A stretch of 64,000 nt of DNA, from positions 24,912,104 to 24,976,103 of the forward strand of contig OU862917.1 in NCBI GenBank assembly GCA_917880885.1, in the 5' to 3' direction. This document shows, in pieces, positions 22,966 through 34,984 of this stretch; the stretch's first letter is position 1, and every line of letters begins with the position of its first letter. A program made the position numbers and the translations under genes. The notes beneath the pieces were generated by a model, which worked only from the letters and a program-made list of their open reading frames with translations, was not told where the DNA came from and ran no database searches. This stretch comes from Limnephilus marmoratus (lineage: Eukaryota > Arthropoda > Insecta > Trichoptera > Limnephilidae).

Positions 22966-25900
22966 AATTTTCCAGTCGTTATTGAAAAACTCGGTTCTTG
23001 GCGCAGATTACATCTCAGATTATTCTGCGAGCCCAGTTTAGTTTAATTGAATTCCGCTAGGAGTTTCCTCGTCGTTTCCTCCTCCTTTCTTATTGTTGCT
23101 CGTACTCCTATTTCTTTGTTGGTACAATCAGGTGGATTCTTTTAATAGAAACGTCTCCCGTATTGTTTAACAAGGTTTTAGCGAGAATAATTAAATTTGT
23201 TAAGCTTCTTTATGTCCAGAAATATTTGCAGCAGTTATAATGGAATGAAAACTTTCTAAGAAAGGAATCACGTTTTTATGTTTACAAGCCGAACAACCTA
23301 TACGTAACTGCAAACAGAAGTTTACCGGTAAAACTTGAAGCGTGTAGTTAATTTAAATTATTTATTTATTTTAAAAGGTTTGTTTCGAAGTTTCTTACTG
23401 CCTTAAGAGTCGTAAAGCTATGTTTTGTAACTCAAACATACTAAACAAATAACAAAAAGAAAACTTAATAAGTCTTACTTACTCTTTTGAACAAAAAAAA
23501 CTTTTAATTCCTTACAATTTCTTAAGATCTATGACAATAACCGTCTTCCCGTTCCATATTTTATCTCATTTTTTTCATTTTAGTTTATGTTGAGGCAAAC
23601 GGTTTTTATTTTTTATTTCATGTTGTTGCGATAATATCTAAATCTTAAGAATAAACTATGTAACAAAAATCTGCATACTCCTGATACAACCATAAAGGCA
23701 TGTTAAATCAGCCATAAAGTTTTAAAGATAATTATTGTTTAAAATATTTAAATAGATAACAGATTTAAAAAGGAAAGCAGCTGGTTCTTAAAGCTAATTA
23801 TAAGAAAGATTTTTTTGTTAATAAAAATATCCAACTCAATAGAGAAAACATGTCTTTATTACGCTCATTTTATTTTTATCCTCTAATTATATTTTGTCCA
23901 TTATTGTCATCCACTTGAACGACTAAACGTGGTGTGATTAATGCCCCTTAACTGGTTTGTTTGGTCACTCCACGCTTATTACACTAAGTTAATGGAACTT
24001 CGCAAAGGGCTACAAGGCGACTAGACTCTCGGCTTGGCTTAAATCTATATCATGTATATATTTTGGATCAGTGAAGGATGTTTGTGCTTTATCAATGAAA
24101 ATAGATGGCATAATCGACGTGCAATGACAATCGATATAATATTCATATTATAAATTGAAAAACCATGCACGACGGCACATTTGAAAAAAACTGGCTTTGC
24201 AACCCGAGCTCAGGTAATCAAAAAGTTAGGTATTTAATTGTTTATTCATAACCTAACATAACCTATTAAACAATTTTATACATTTTTTTCATCACTTTTA
24301 ATGACTTTTCAAAGAAGGTGTTGAAGTTGTATTTTTCTGAGTTGTCCCGTCACCGGATAGAAAATAAGACTGCGGATAAAGTCAAAAATATTATTTGTAT
24401 TTTTTTGAGAACGTACGAAACATAATGCCAATGTGGACTCTGAAAACGATTTTTGGCCCAATTATCTATCACTCACGGTATGATTGGTTGGGGGTGGAGC
24501 TGCTAAAACTAATACGGACCCTCTCGAGAAAGCGCAAAACGCCTTAATTACACTTGTAGTTATTACACAAAAACCTTATAGATTCTATACAATACAATAT
24601 ACAGCAACTATTCATCAAAATTACATTACATAAATTACAAACTAAACCATCATACTACACAACACTGCTTCTACTACGTTATTTTCTAGTTACTATGTAG
24701 GTACTATGTGACTTTATAGAGTAACTTTTAAGCTATTGTTATTAGGCTACTCTTGTCACTAATTTTCTCATAAATGTAACGTCAATAGTAGGTAATGGAG
24801 GGTACCAAATGTAAAATCATACAATGTCCAGTGTTTTAAATAAAGTGTCCTCTGCGTGCAAAGTTGTATCTTCTCCAAACCAGGTGCTTCTCTGCCAGGT
24901 AAGTATGTTCTCTGTATTTGTTAATATAATATTATTATATTAAGCCTGATAACACATAATACATTGTACAGCACTCTTGCTCTTTTTTTACAGTCACGGA
25001 GAAATTATCCGATAATTATTATCATAATGGAAATCAACAAAATACCTACCATGCTTTTCAACAAAATCGGTTTTTAGAATTTGTTAATAGTAACTACATA
25101 GATGAGTAAAGAGCCACTATGTCGGCACAATGTAAATCAACAAAATACATTTCAGGCAGTGTTTGTTACTTATTGTGTAAGCTAAATAGTAAGCTAAATG
25201 GTAACCTATCGTCATTACTGTAAGCTAGTGTGTGGTGTTACAATGCAAGTTCCAAAAGAAGCTTAATTGAAATTCGTAGCTACTCTTTGCTACAGTGCAG
25301 TGCTATGCAATGTAGTAGATACACAAGTATTTTTGATGCAATTCTGTCAAAGTTGCTTGTGTTATATGTAAATATACCTACGATAGTTAAATCAAAGTAG
25401 CAATCAATGATTTTTAATAAGTATGTGCGCATAACGCGAGTTCATGAAGTAGGTTCAATTTGTGATTGTTAGTATGCAGTAGTAACGAAAGGTTTTTAAT
25501 GTACCAAGCTACTACGTGCAATGTGGATGCATAGTATAACGCACAGTACTAGTCTACAATGCAGAGAAATTGGGAAATGTTTAATAGATAGTTTATGCCA
25601 GCCTACAATGTTGCGACGCTTGGCAATGGCAAGTATTTACCACGAAATGTTCATTCTTGGCAATGTATATTACAATGGTCGATCGTAGGCACAATGAATA
25701 GTTCGTGTTATAATGCATGGCAACACGGTCACCATCAATTATACGCAGAAATCTGACGTTTAGAGGATAGTGGGAGCTGGTGGGGGCTAGGGGGCACTTG
25801 GTATGGGGGATGGGGTGGGGAGTTGTGAGTGCCTTTGCGACCTCTCGTCACTCCCAGGGTCACAATAACCACTCCGTGAGGTCAGACAGGGGTTGATGAG

Positions 25901-26233
25901 TAACGAATTTTTACTTAATGGATATGTTATAGGGTTTTGATGTTGCTCCAGAACGTAGTACCTACCTACTTATCAAAAAAAAATCTCGAAAATTCGCTGT
26001 ATCACAAATTGTATTTTCTTTTCCTCTTTAAAACATTTTTGGTTACATTATTGTGGATGATAATAATGAACAGAGCAATCTTAGTAATATTTTTATTAAG
26101 TTCATGTGCATTTGGACAAAGAAACTATACATATTTTGCAACAACACTGTACAACAACATCGTTTAAAACTACTGTCAAATTTTGCTCTTCCACTTTTTT
26201 AAATTAATATTGTGATAAAAAATCGATATAACA
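22966..26233. other. Long featureless stretch
   Basis: About 3.2 kb without any supported gene, transposon end or RNA. One G-rich run at 25771-25821 (five or more runs of three to five G on the plus strand) could form a G-quadruplex. Direct (ATT)n-like runs occur near 24930. Short frames have no recognisable pattern. Confidence 0.5.
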
Positions 26234-26305
26234 ATGACTACTCGTGCAAATTCTAAGTCCGCCAATTACTCTAATCCCGAACTAATGCAAATTTTAGATA
26301 AAAAG
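26234..26305 (+). pseudogene. Truncated 5' coding end, possibly an ORF1
   Basis: After TTGTGATAAAA... the ATG at 26234 opens a frame MTTRANSKSANYSNPELMQI which is cut at 26306 by the RTE-A fragment. The composition (T, S, N rich and hydrophilic) is like the start of a retrotransposon ORF1, but that is only a guess. No continuation was found beyond 28699. Confidence 0.25.
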
Positions 26306-28699
26306 TCCATACATAGGTCTTGATGAGGAGTATTCTCAGCTTTAGGTCTATATTATTTGATTCAATTATTTTCGACCTTTTATTGAAAGCAAGCCTAGCC
26401 TGGTGTATACGGCTGTCGACATCGCTCTTAGACCGACCGTCCCATGTTATTTTGCTCCCGAGATAGACAAACTCCTTGGCGTTCTTTAGTGGAACTCCTG
26501 ACATCTCTATTCGCATCTGATGTTGCGTTCGGCCTACAGTCAGCAGCTTTGTTTTGTCTTTATTTATCTTCATGTTATAGTTATTTTGGAGAATGCTTTG
26601 CATGGTTGTTAAGGCCTCTTGCAGTTCTTCTTCGCTTTCAGCAACCAATGCAATATCGTCAGCAAACCTTATCATATCCACCTTTTGCCCGTGTATCTTT
26701 ACACCTTTTCTGTGACTCATTCTCTCTCTCAAGTCGTCAATCGCACTTTGTATATAAGCGTTAAAAAGAACAGGTGACAGAGAGCATCCCTGTCTCACCC
26801 CTTGTCTTATACTGGCTTCTTTTGAATCATTGTCACATCTAATTATAGCGGCCTCATTCTTGTATAGCGCCTGGATTATTCGTCTATCTCTATATTTGAT
26901 ATCAATTCTCTTCAGAATCTCGAAGAGTCTTTTCCATTCTACTTTATCGAAAGCCTTTTCCAGGTCTATGAATGCGATGAATGTGTTTTGGTTTCTTTTT
27001 ATTCTTTTTTCAAGTAGTATTCGTAGCGACAATATTGCTTCTCTGGTTCCTACACCTCTTCTAAAGCCATACTGATCTCCGGAAAGGATGTTCTCTACTT
27101 TTGGTTCGATTCTTTTTAGAATGATATTAGTCAATATTTTTGAGGCATGAGATATTAGGCCAAGAGTTCTGTGTTGTTCACATTTCGTCGTGCCTGCTTT
27201 CTTTGGTAATGTAACAATTAGGCATTTCTCGAAATCCTCTGGTATCTTTCCAGTCTTATACATTGTCTGTATCATTTTAAACAGGGCATCTATAGTTCCT
27301 TTTCCTGCTGGTTTAATTAGTTCAGCCGGAACGTCATCGATTCCGGGTGCTTTCCCGTTTTTGAGGTTTTTCAGTGCGATATCAAACTCTTCTCTAGTGA
27401 TGGGATCTCCCAAATCATCTGCGTCTACCTCATTTTCTCTTTCTATCAATGTTTCGTTGTCACTATTTCCCTTCCCATTGTACAGCATTTCGAGGTATCT
27501 TTTCCATCTCTCTCCTATTTGGTTATTTTCGAAAAGTATTTTGCCGTCTTCTCCTTCTATTGCATTACCCTTTCCAACTCTCATCGTAAAGAAGTCTTTC
27601 ACCGCAGCGTGAGCTCTTTCTATATTTCCTCTCTTGAGGTCGTCGTTTATCTCATCGCATTTATTCTGGTAGAATGTTTCTTTGGCTATTCTTGACTCTC
27701 TATTTATTCTGTTTCTCAGCACTTTATATTTCTCTTGTGATTCAGTTCTTTTATCATTTTTGAGCTCTCTTCTATCTTTTATCATATTTAGGATCTCATC
27801 GGTTATCCATTCCTTCCTTGCTTGGGGTTTTTCCTTGCCTATAGTTTCCTCTGCCGTAGTTATGATCTTCTTCTTTATCACTTTCCAGATCGCATTCACG
27901 TTCTCCTCTTCCATTAGGTTGCATTCTTGCGTTTTTTCCCTAAAACTGTCGCTGATCTCTTTTATCTTTAATACTTTTGTATCCCATTTGAAATTTTTTC
28001 TCTTTTTTATTTTTTTCAGTTTTAGAATACTTTTGGCCATTACCATATTATGGTCACTATCTATATCTGGACTGGAATAGCTTCTACAGTCTTTTATTTG
28101 GTTTTTAAATCTATGTCTAACCATTATATAGTCTATTTGCAGTCTTTGTCTGTCTCCAGGGGATTTCCAGGTATATCGCTGTCTTGGGTGGTGTTGGAAA
28201 CAAGTGTTTGCTATCACTAATTTGTGTTTTTCGCAGAATTCTGTCAATCTGTTTCCTCTGTCGTTTCTTGCACCCAGCCCAAAGGGCCCAATGCAAGTTC
28301 CTTCACGTCCTTCTCCTAAAACAGCATTCCAATCTCCTAGGAGAATCAGATTTTCACCTGCTTTTATCTCTAATATAAGTTTATCTAGTGAACTGTATAC
28401 CTCCTCCACTTCTTCTTCGCTGTGCCTAGATGTTGGCATATATACTTGGATAATTACAGTGTCTACAGGCTTCGTTTCTATTTTGACTAGAATAATTCTT
28501 CCACTATATTGCACGTATCCCTTAACCCGTCTTCCCCATTCCTTGCACAGCACAACGCCTACTCCTCCTTGGCCAGGTTTATCCTTTATGCATCCTGTGT
28601 GGATGATTCTGTAGTTTCCACTCCAGAAGTCTCCACAATTGGGCCATCTCATCTCTGCTATACCTAGGGCATTCAAATTTACGTTTTGCATCTCAGCTT
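26306..28699 (-). pseudogene. RTE-A copy, truncated at both ends
   Basis: This minus-strand copy of RTE-A holds an uninterrupted frame from ATG 28691 to the truncation point at 26306. It begins inside the endonuclease domain (LGIAEMRWP, then LLGDWNAVLGEG, YTWKSP, SDHNMV) and covers the reverse transcriptase with FIDLEKAFDKVEW, QGCSLSPVLFNAYI and RFADDIAL. It lacks the first 60 or so codons, the promoter and the C-terminal 160 or so codons, which are present at 57711-60705. I count about a dozen to fifteen differences from that copy over 2.39 kb. Loss of the 5' end is usual for LINEs, but loss of the 3' end is not, and suggests a later deletion or an origin by recombination. Confidence 0.93.
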
Positions 28700-29059
28700 G
28701 CAGTACATTAATATAACACCCAATTTCTACTTAGTCGTAATACGCATATCATCACTACGCGTTAATTACAAACTTCCTTTTAACTCTTATCAAATAATGT
28801 TAAAACATGTTATCATTTGTTTGAATTGTATTAGTAATCTGTCCATAGATATAACAATCAATCTGTCAAAACTTAAGCCTCCTAAAACCATAGACATTTT
28901 AATTTACCACAAACAAAAACAAAAAGAATCGTATGTTCAAAAATGCTCCCAATCACAGCATAATTATTTTTTTTTTCAAGTTATTTTCCAAACAACTTCA
29001 CGAACATAATATTTAAAAATGCTTAAAATATATTTTTAAAATGTGTAAAAAATAAAATG

Positions 29060-32000
29060 CACAAAAACTCATAGCTTCTTAAATCAGGTACTTTTGAACA
29101 ATTACGATATTTACCTTATATGTGAAACTTGGCTAAATAAATCAATCCATGACAGTGAATTGTTTGACAATAGGTATGATGTATTTAGAGAGGATCGGAA
29201 CTACTTTTTGTCTGGACAGCAGCAGGGAGGGGAGGTACTAATTGCAACCTCCAAATCTCTCAAAGCACAGAGATTACCATGGTCTACTTGTACTGAGGAG
29301 ATCTGGATATCAGTGCCAATATTAGGTGGCAATAATAAACTCAAAAATTTATATATCTGCTGCACATATCACCCACAAAACACCAACTACATCCACAATC
29401 TAATTCAGCACTTCAACACCACATCAGACCTGCACACAAATCACCCGGAAGGATTGTTTTTATTAGCTGGAGACTACAATATACCCAAACTAAACTGGAA
29501 GTTAACCGAAGGGCAAAACCAATTAGAACCAAATTTTCCAGAAGGCACTGCTAGCCGTGCCTTGGTAGACTTCCTTTCATTTACCCAACTACACCAATTC
29601 AATACTGTAATCAATACAAACAAACGAATCCTTGATTTAATCATGACAAATATTTCAAAATGTAGTATAACCCACTGTACCGAACCTCTGACGCCTGAAG
29701 ATTCACATCACAGAGCATTAGACATAGAGTTATTACCTGTTACTGTACCGTCTCTCTCCGGCTCGTCTAGGACAGTTAAAATGTTTCACCGAGGTGATTA
29801 CGGTAAAATCACTGATGAATTATCTAAAATAAATTAGAAACTCGTATTTCAAAGTAAGGATACCGAAAAGGCCGTATTAGATTTTTACAATATCATAAAT
29901 GACATTATTCGCAAATACATCCCCGAAAAAAAAATTAACGGTAATTTAGAAAGGTTTCCCCCCTGGTACACTTTACCACTTATTAAAATTGTAAAAGAGA
30001 AATTAAAATATCACAAGAAATGGAAAAAATACAAGAACTTAGCTGACTACCAATCATTCTCTGTACTGAGAAATCGTCAGAAGAAGATCTCGCTAGAATG
30101 TTATGAAAACTTCATTACGACGGCAGAAGATTCAATAAAAAAGTGTAGCAAACAGTTCTGGTCATTTGTTAAATCAAAGCAATCCTCTTCCGATTTACCT
30201 AAACAAATGTATCTTGGTGATATTTCCTGCAATGATGGATAATCCATATGCGACCATTTTAGTGATTATTTTAGATCAGTTTTTGTAGAAAATTCCAACC
30301 CTCGCCTCAATCTTACTGAGAATGGTGACGACAACTCTAATCTACATATACACACTATTAACTTCAATCAATCATGTGTACTTAGTTATTTAAAAAATCT
30401 TGATCCGAATAAAAGTGCGGGATCTGATTTTATTCCATCCATATTTAATGTAAAATGCCGGGACCAATTGGCTTATCCTCTCTCCTTGCTATTCAAAATG
30501 TCATTTGAAGAAGGCAACTTCCCCAACGTCTGGAAACAAGCACTCATTACACCAATCCACAAAAGCGGGGACAAAAATAACATCACCAACTACAGGCCCA
30601 TCTCCAAACTCCCAATTGTCAGTTAGATCATGGAAAACATAGTTCTTGATCAACTTTTTCCAGCAGTACAAACAATCATATCCAAAAATCAACACGGCTT
30701 TTTCAGAAAACGGTCGGTCGAGACAAACCTTCTGGAATACACAGATTTTATTTTAAATTCTATGGGTGGTAAAAATCAAGTGGACTCTATCTATACGGAT
30801 TTTTCAAAAGTCTTTAATAAAATTAACATTGAACTGCTTCTGAAGAAACTGTTAAAAATCGGGATTAAGGGTGACCTTCTCAGATGGATCAAATCGTATG
30901 TGACAAACAGAAGTCAAGCAGTTAGAGCTAAGGGTTTCTCCTCTCGTTTTTTCAATATACCTTCAGGAATCCCGCAAGGATCACATCTCGGACCTCTCTT
31001 GTTTATTTTATATAACAATGATATGAGTGAATGCTTTAAAAATTCCAAATTTTTGCTGATGACACTAAAATTTACAAAAAAATCACTAATATTAATGACA
31101 GCCTAGAATTGCAAGATGATATTAATAGGCTTGGAATATATTGTGCGAACAACCAACTGTTCCTTAACCTAGAAAAATGTAACACAATGTCATTCACCAA
31201 AAGCATAAATCCCCTAATATTTCCGTACAAAATCAATGACGTAGAGATAAAAAGATGTTGTGAAGTGAAGGACTTAGGAATAATTATGGACTCCGGAATG
31301 TCTTTCCGAACACATATAAATTCCATCTGTGACAGGGCATACAAACTTCTAGGATTCATCATAAGAGTGACCAAACCATTCAGGTCACCACACGTAATCA
31401 AAATACTGTATGTCTCTTTTGTTCGCTCAATATTAGAATTCGGATCAGTCATATGGAATCCCCAATACAAAGTTAATATTGAAAGGTTAGAAAGAATTCA
31501 AAAAAAGATACTGAAACACCTAGACTTTAAATCCTTTCGAACATCAGAAAGCCTAAAAGACTCATTAACATTCCATAATTTATCAACCTTAGAAGATAGA
31601 AGAAATATATCCGACCAGAAATTTCTATTCAAAATTATTAACAACGTTGTTGGCAACAACTATCTTCTGGAACACATTAATTTCCACTGTCCAATAAGAA
31701 ACACAAGGTCAAACCAACTATTCCACATCCCACACTCAAAAACAAATTACACACAACATTCATTTCTCCGAAGGACGTGCACAAAATACAATGATATCTT
31801 TTACGACGCTGATATTTTCCATTTGTCCTCAGGCCAATTTATTAAATTCATAATAGAAAAAATCAAAACAAATTGTTAATTATGAACTCTCCACCCCTGC
31901 TGCATGTTTTCCTTCTTTTTATAATAACAATAATAATAATATTTGGATGATTTACATATCCCACATGCTTTAATTTGTGTATTTTTTTTTCATTTCTGTT

Positions 32001-32176
32001 GTACATATATATATTTTTTCTTTTTTTCTACCACTTTATGTTTTCTTTTATGTTTTAATCTATGTTTATAAATATATATTATAAATTTTAGCGGAAACTT
32101 CGCTGGTTAATGCAACCATGTAATATGTTACTCTATTATGAAAATATGTATAACTGTTTGTTTCCTTAATAAACTA

Positions 32177-32214
<38 letters not shown>
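29060..32214 (+). mobile_element. LINE-D, CR1/Jockey-type LINE, 5'-truncated and decayed
   Basis: The element runs from inside the endonuclease domain to a 3' UTR with AATAAA at 32168 and a 33-nt poly(A) at 32182-32214. It carries no intact ORF. Upstream of about 29080 nothing coding is visible, so the 5' end including any ORF1 is missing. Confidence 0.88.
29080..31882 (+). pseudogene. LINE-D endonuclease and reverse transcriptase, broken
   Basis: One frame (positions divisible by three) holds the endonuclease (NNYDIYLICETWLN, LLAGDYNIPKLNW, ending with EDSHHRALD) and most of the reverse transcriptase, with in-frame stops at 29835-29837, about 30240 and about 30624. RT landmarks are NYRPISKLPIVS, NQHGFF, DFSKVFNKI and GIPQGSHLGPLLFILYNNDM. 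Near 31050 the frame shifts just before the catalytic FADDTKIY, and the remainder (CNTMSF, DLGIIMDSGMSF, then SILEFGSVIWNP) continues to the stop at 31877-31879. The three stops are single codons, so decay is fairly recent. The clade is CR1/Jockey-like by these motifs. Confidence 0.9.
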
Positions 32215-32215
<1 letters not shown>

Positions 32216-32481
32216 AAAAAACAAAAAAAACAAAAAAAACAAAACTCCATAACGTCCTTCCCCAAGACATAAAACTAATAAAAAAATCCAATTGAATACA
32301 AATCAAGAATAAAAATACGGCTTAAAGGGGTCAATGAGAAAACCCTAACGAAGACGCTAAAAACGACATAGAAGACAAATGAACTATATTTAAATAACTT
32401 TAGTCCGCCTCGGCACAGGACCCCCTATTTGATAATGATTAATAATATTTTAATTAATTTATGTAATTAAATGCTATCACT
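32215..32481. other. Post-poly(A) low-complexity stretch
   Basis: A-rich sequence with (AAAC)n-like repeats to about 32245 follows the LINE-D tail, then plain AT-rich DNA. Confidence 0.5.
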
Positions 32482-32572
32482 ATTTTTGGGGTGTTATGTA
32501 GCGTTGTCCGAAACGTTGGATAAATAAGGAGGTAGCGCAACACGGCATAACACCCCAAAAATAACTAACGAA
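32482..32572. mobile_element. Snap-back MITE with deleted centre
   Basis: 'tttttggggtgttatg' from the left end is joined directly to the right arm ('gttgtccgaaacgttgg', 'gcaacacggcataacacccc'). Most of one arm and the loop are gone, as expected from deletion within a palindrome. Confidence 0.85.
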
Positions 32573-32700
32573 AATATTTATTAATTATATCTGCTATCTA
32601 TTGGCCAAAAAAATTTTTTTTAACAAATATTATTTTAACCAATTTAGCTTGTGTCGAAGCTTTCTCTTGAAATTTTAAACACTAAGGACGGTTGTTTAAT

Positions 32701-32887
32701 AAATTTTAAACAATTCATCAAATATTTTATGTTCATTTTCACATTCTGTGAAAGTTCTGTTCAAGTTCTATGATTATTTCAGTTTTACGAAACAACCCGC
32801 CTATAATGATATAATAACAGAACTTGAACAGAACTTACACAGAACGAGAAAATGAACTTCAAAATTGATTGTTGAAATTTTTTAAAA
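32701..32887. mobile_element. Inverted-repeat MITE, second family
   Basis: Arms of about 69 bp (32701-32769 and 32818-32887) are imperfect inverted copies around a 48-bp spacer: 'ttcattttcacattctgtg' on the left is mirrored by 'agaacgagaaaatgaa' on the right, and 'gttctgttcaagttct' by 'agaacttgaacagaac'. A related degenerate copy lies near 19008. Confidence 0.8.
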
Positions 32888-33104
32888 CCAATAATTGCTT
32901 TATGATATCACAACCACCATTACACGTGCCTGTGCCTGGCAAGGTGGTCGAAAAATCCCCAAATTATGTAACCATCAAAGCAATTACTAAAGAAAAAATT
33001 ATTAAAATTAAATAAATACAAGTCGAATTTTAAGAGTGAAATCTACTCAATGGCGTCTCTTGCAATGTAAAAGCAGACCAAAAAGAATAAAGAAGGATTT
33101 ATAA

Positions 33105-33899
33105 CTAACTAACTAACCATCACGCCGTTTCCCCGCAGTGGTAGGCAAAGAGGACGGACCGCCAAACAACTCAATCTTGACACACACTCCTTGCCTCGTT
33201 CACATTCATACATCGTCTCATACATGCTCTTCTATTATTCCGACTCTTCACATGGCCCGACTCAAGTATCTGATTCACTTGGTCGTGCCATGTCTTCCTC
33301 GGGCGTCCCCGACTTCTTCTTCCATTCACATTTGCGTCATATATTCTCCTTACACTCCTTTCCTCGTTCATTCGCTCTACATGCCCAAACCATCTGAGCG
33401 TCCCTTTCTCAATCTTACTCATCACGCTTACATCAGCCTTGCATTATTCGCGGACCTCCGCATTTCTCACACGATCGTACATGGTTTTACCACACATACG
33501 CCTCAGGGATCTCATTTCTACAGCATTCAGTCTACTTTCATCCTTCGTCTGCCAGTTCCATGCCTCACTGCCATACATCAGGGTAGGTACCAGCACTCCA
33601 TTATGGACGGCTAACTTTGCTTCTTTGGACAGTTTTTTGTTGGCGTCAACGGCGTTCAGTCCTCCATTAATAGAGTTGCTTGCTTTTACCCTTCTTTCGA
33701 TATCTCTGTCAGCCCTTTCATCTCTCATAAACATACTTCCCAAGTACACACACTCATCCACCTGCTCCAAATACTCATCATTCACAACTATGTTGCACAT
33801 TGTTTTCATATTCTCTCTTTTAAATACGATGACTTTAGACTTACTTACATTCATCATTAACTCATTCTTCATACATACTTCGTTCATCCTAGACACCAA
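33105..33899 (-). pseudogene. RTE-C fragment (C-terminal coding part and tail)
   Basis: On the minus strand the frame reads from 33899: NELMMNVSKSKVIVFK, then CVYLGSMFMRDERADRD, LVPTLMYGSEAWNW, then a TAA at about 33444-33446 where the copy at 61.2 kb has a glutamate codon. It continues in the same frame with LRWFGHVERMNEERSVRRI and GRPRKTWHDQVNQILESGH. After the coding end, 'cggggaaacggcgtgatgg'-like sequence and a (TTAG)n-type simple tail follow near 33105. The catalytic RT core is absent. The order of motifs and the simple-repeat tail fit the RTE clade. Confidence 0.88.
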
Positions 33900-33919
33900 T
33901 GTGTAAATTATTATTTTAT

Positions 33920-34984
33920 TTATTTTTATTTATTTATTTAAACGCCCACCTCCGTAGACGACCTCCGTAGTCCAGTGGCTAAGACGCTTGACTCACATTC
34001 CGGAGGTCGCGGGTTCGAACCCGGCATGCGCAAATAAATTTTATTTGATTAATTTGTGTTATTTCACAATTGATTCATTTAAAATAATATATAGTATATT
34101 TGCGGCATGTTCCAGATCGGAAGATACTATCAGTATCGCCCTGGTGTAAGACCACCATTCAGAATTGAAACGTTGCTTGAAAATGGCTTTAGCCGTGTTT
34201 AGTGACCAGATCTGAATAGCCAGGTACTTCCCAACCTTCCTCTTCCCCACCTCCTTCCCCTCCCCGCTACCTTCAGCCTCACAACATACCCCAATTGGGG
34301 ATGCCATAGTCTCACTGGCTCCAGACGGGAGCAGTTGAGATTCTTGTGCGGTATTCACTGTAAAAAAAAAAAAAAAAAAATAGGGCTTTTACATAGAATG
34401 CAGTACATTTTTTTAATTACAGTGAAAATAATGGGTTTACAAAATACAATTCCCAATACAAGTAACATAATATTTGTTAGAAACAAAATATAGGTTACAT
34501 AAAATATAAGGGTTAAAAAAAATGAAAATTAAAAATTTAGGTTACATAAAATATAAGCGTTAACAAAATACAGGTAATATAAAATATAAGAAACAAAATA
34601 TAGTCCATAAAATATAGTAGTTGATATAAAGTAGGTAATGTTTAAAATTGTTGTTCTCATTAGTTTATGGGATAGGTAGAAATAAATAGTTGGCACATAT
34701 GGCGTTTAAAGTTTGCTAAGTTCAAATTTTTGTCAAATACATCCATATTGCTTAAGTATTTGTTACCAAGACTATGCAAACGTTGTATTGGAGAATGTAA
34801 ACCATAGCTCGAATGAGATGTACGTATATAAAATGTCAATGTTTGTCTAGTTGTTCGTGTAGGTACATGTAGATTTATTAATTGCAGGAGTTCACAACTG
34901 TCGAATTTAGAGTTTAATAATTTTAATAAAAAAGTTAGGTCGTTTATTTTTTGTCGGTTTTCTAATGTTGGAATATTTATTTAA
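33920..34984 (-). pseudogene. LINE 3' fragment, tail split by a SINE
   Basis: Minus strand from 34984 reads LKLLNSKFDSCELLQLINLH, VPTRTTRQTLTFYIRTSH, LHSLGNKYLSNMDVFDKNL and a stop at 34660-34662, a C-terminus typical of CR1-like reverse transcriptases. The 3' UTR continues to 34381 ('atgtaaaagccct') and resumes beyond the SINE at about 33950 as 'gggcgtttaaataaat' with a (TAAA)n tail. An uninterrupted tail of the same kind is seen at 38345-38410 ('atgtaaaagccctctgggcg'). Confidence 0.75.
33957..34380 (+). mobile_element. tRNA-derived SINE, full length
   Basis: The head 'gacctccgtagtccagtgg' ... 'gggttcgaaccc' holds the polymerase III A and B boxes, then comes a body of about 330 bp and a 19-nt poly(A) (34362-34380). 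It is almost identical to the minus-strand copy at 7494-7912. The very 5' end is preceded by a partial duplicate of its own start ('acctccgtagac'), so the reverse transcript may have included an extra piece. It sits in a LINE tail. Confidence 0.9.

Noticed and set aside
26444..28614. Several plus-strand open frames across 26.4-28.6 kb and the same set at 58.3-60.7 kb
   Set aside because: They lie antisense to the RTE-A ORF2 and recur in both copies only because the ORF does.
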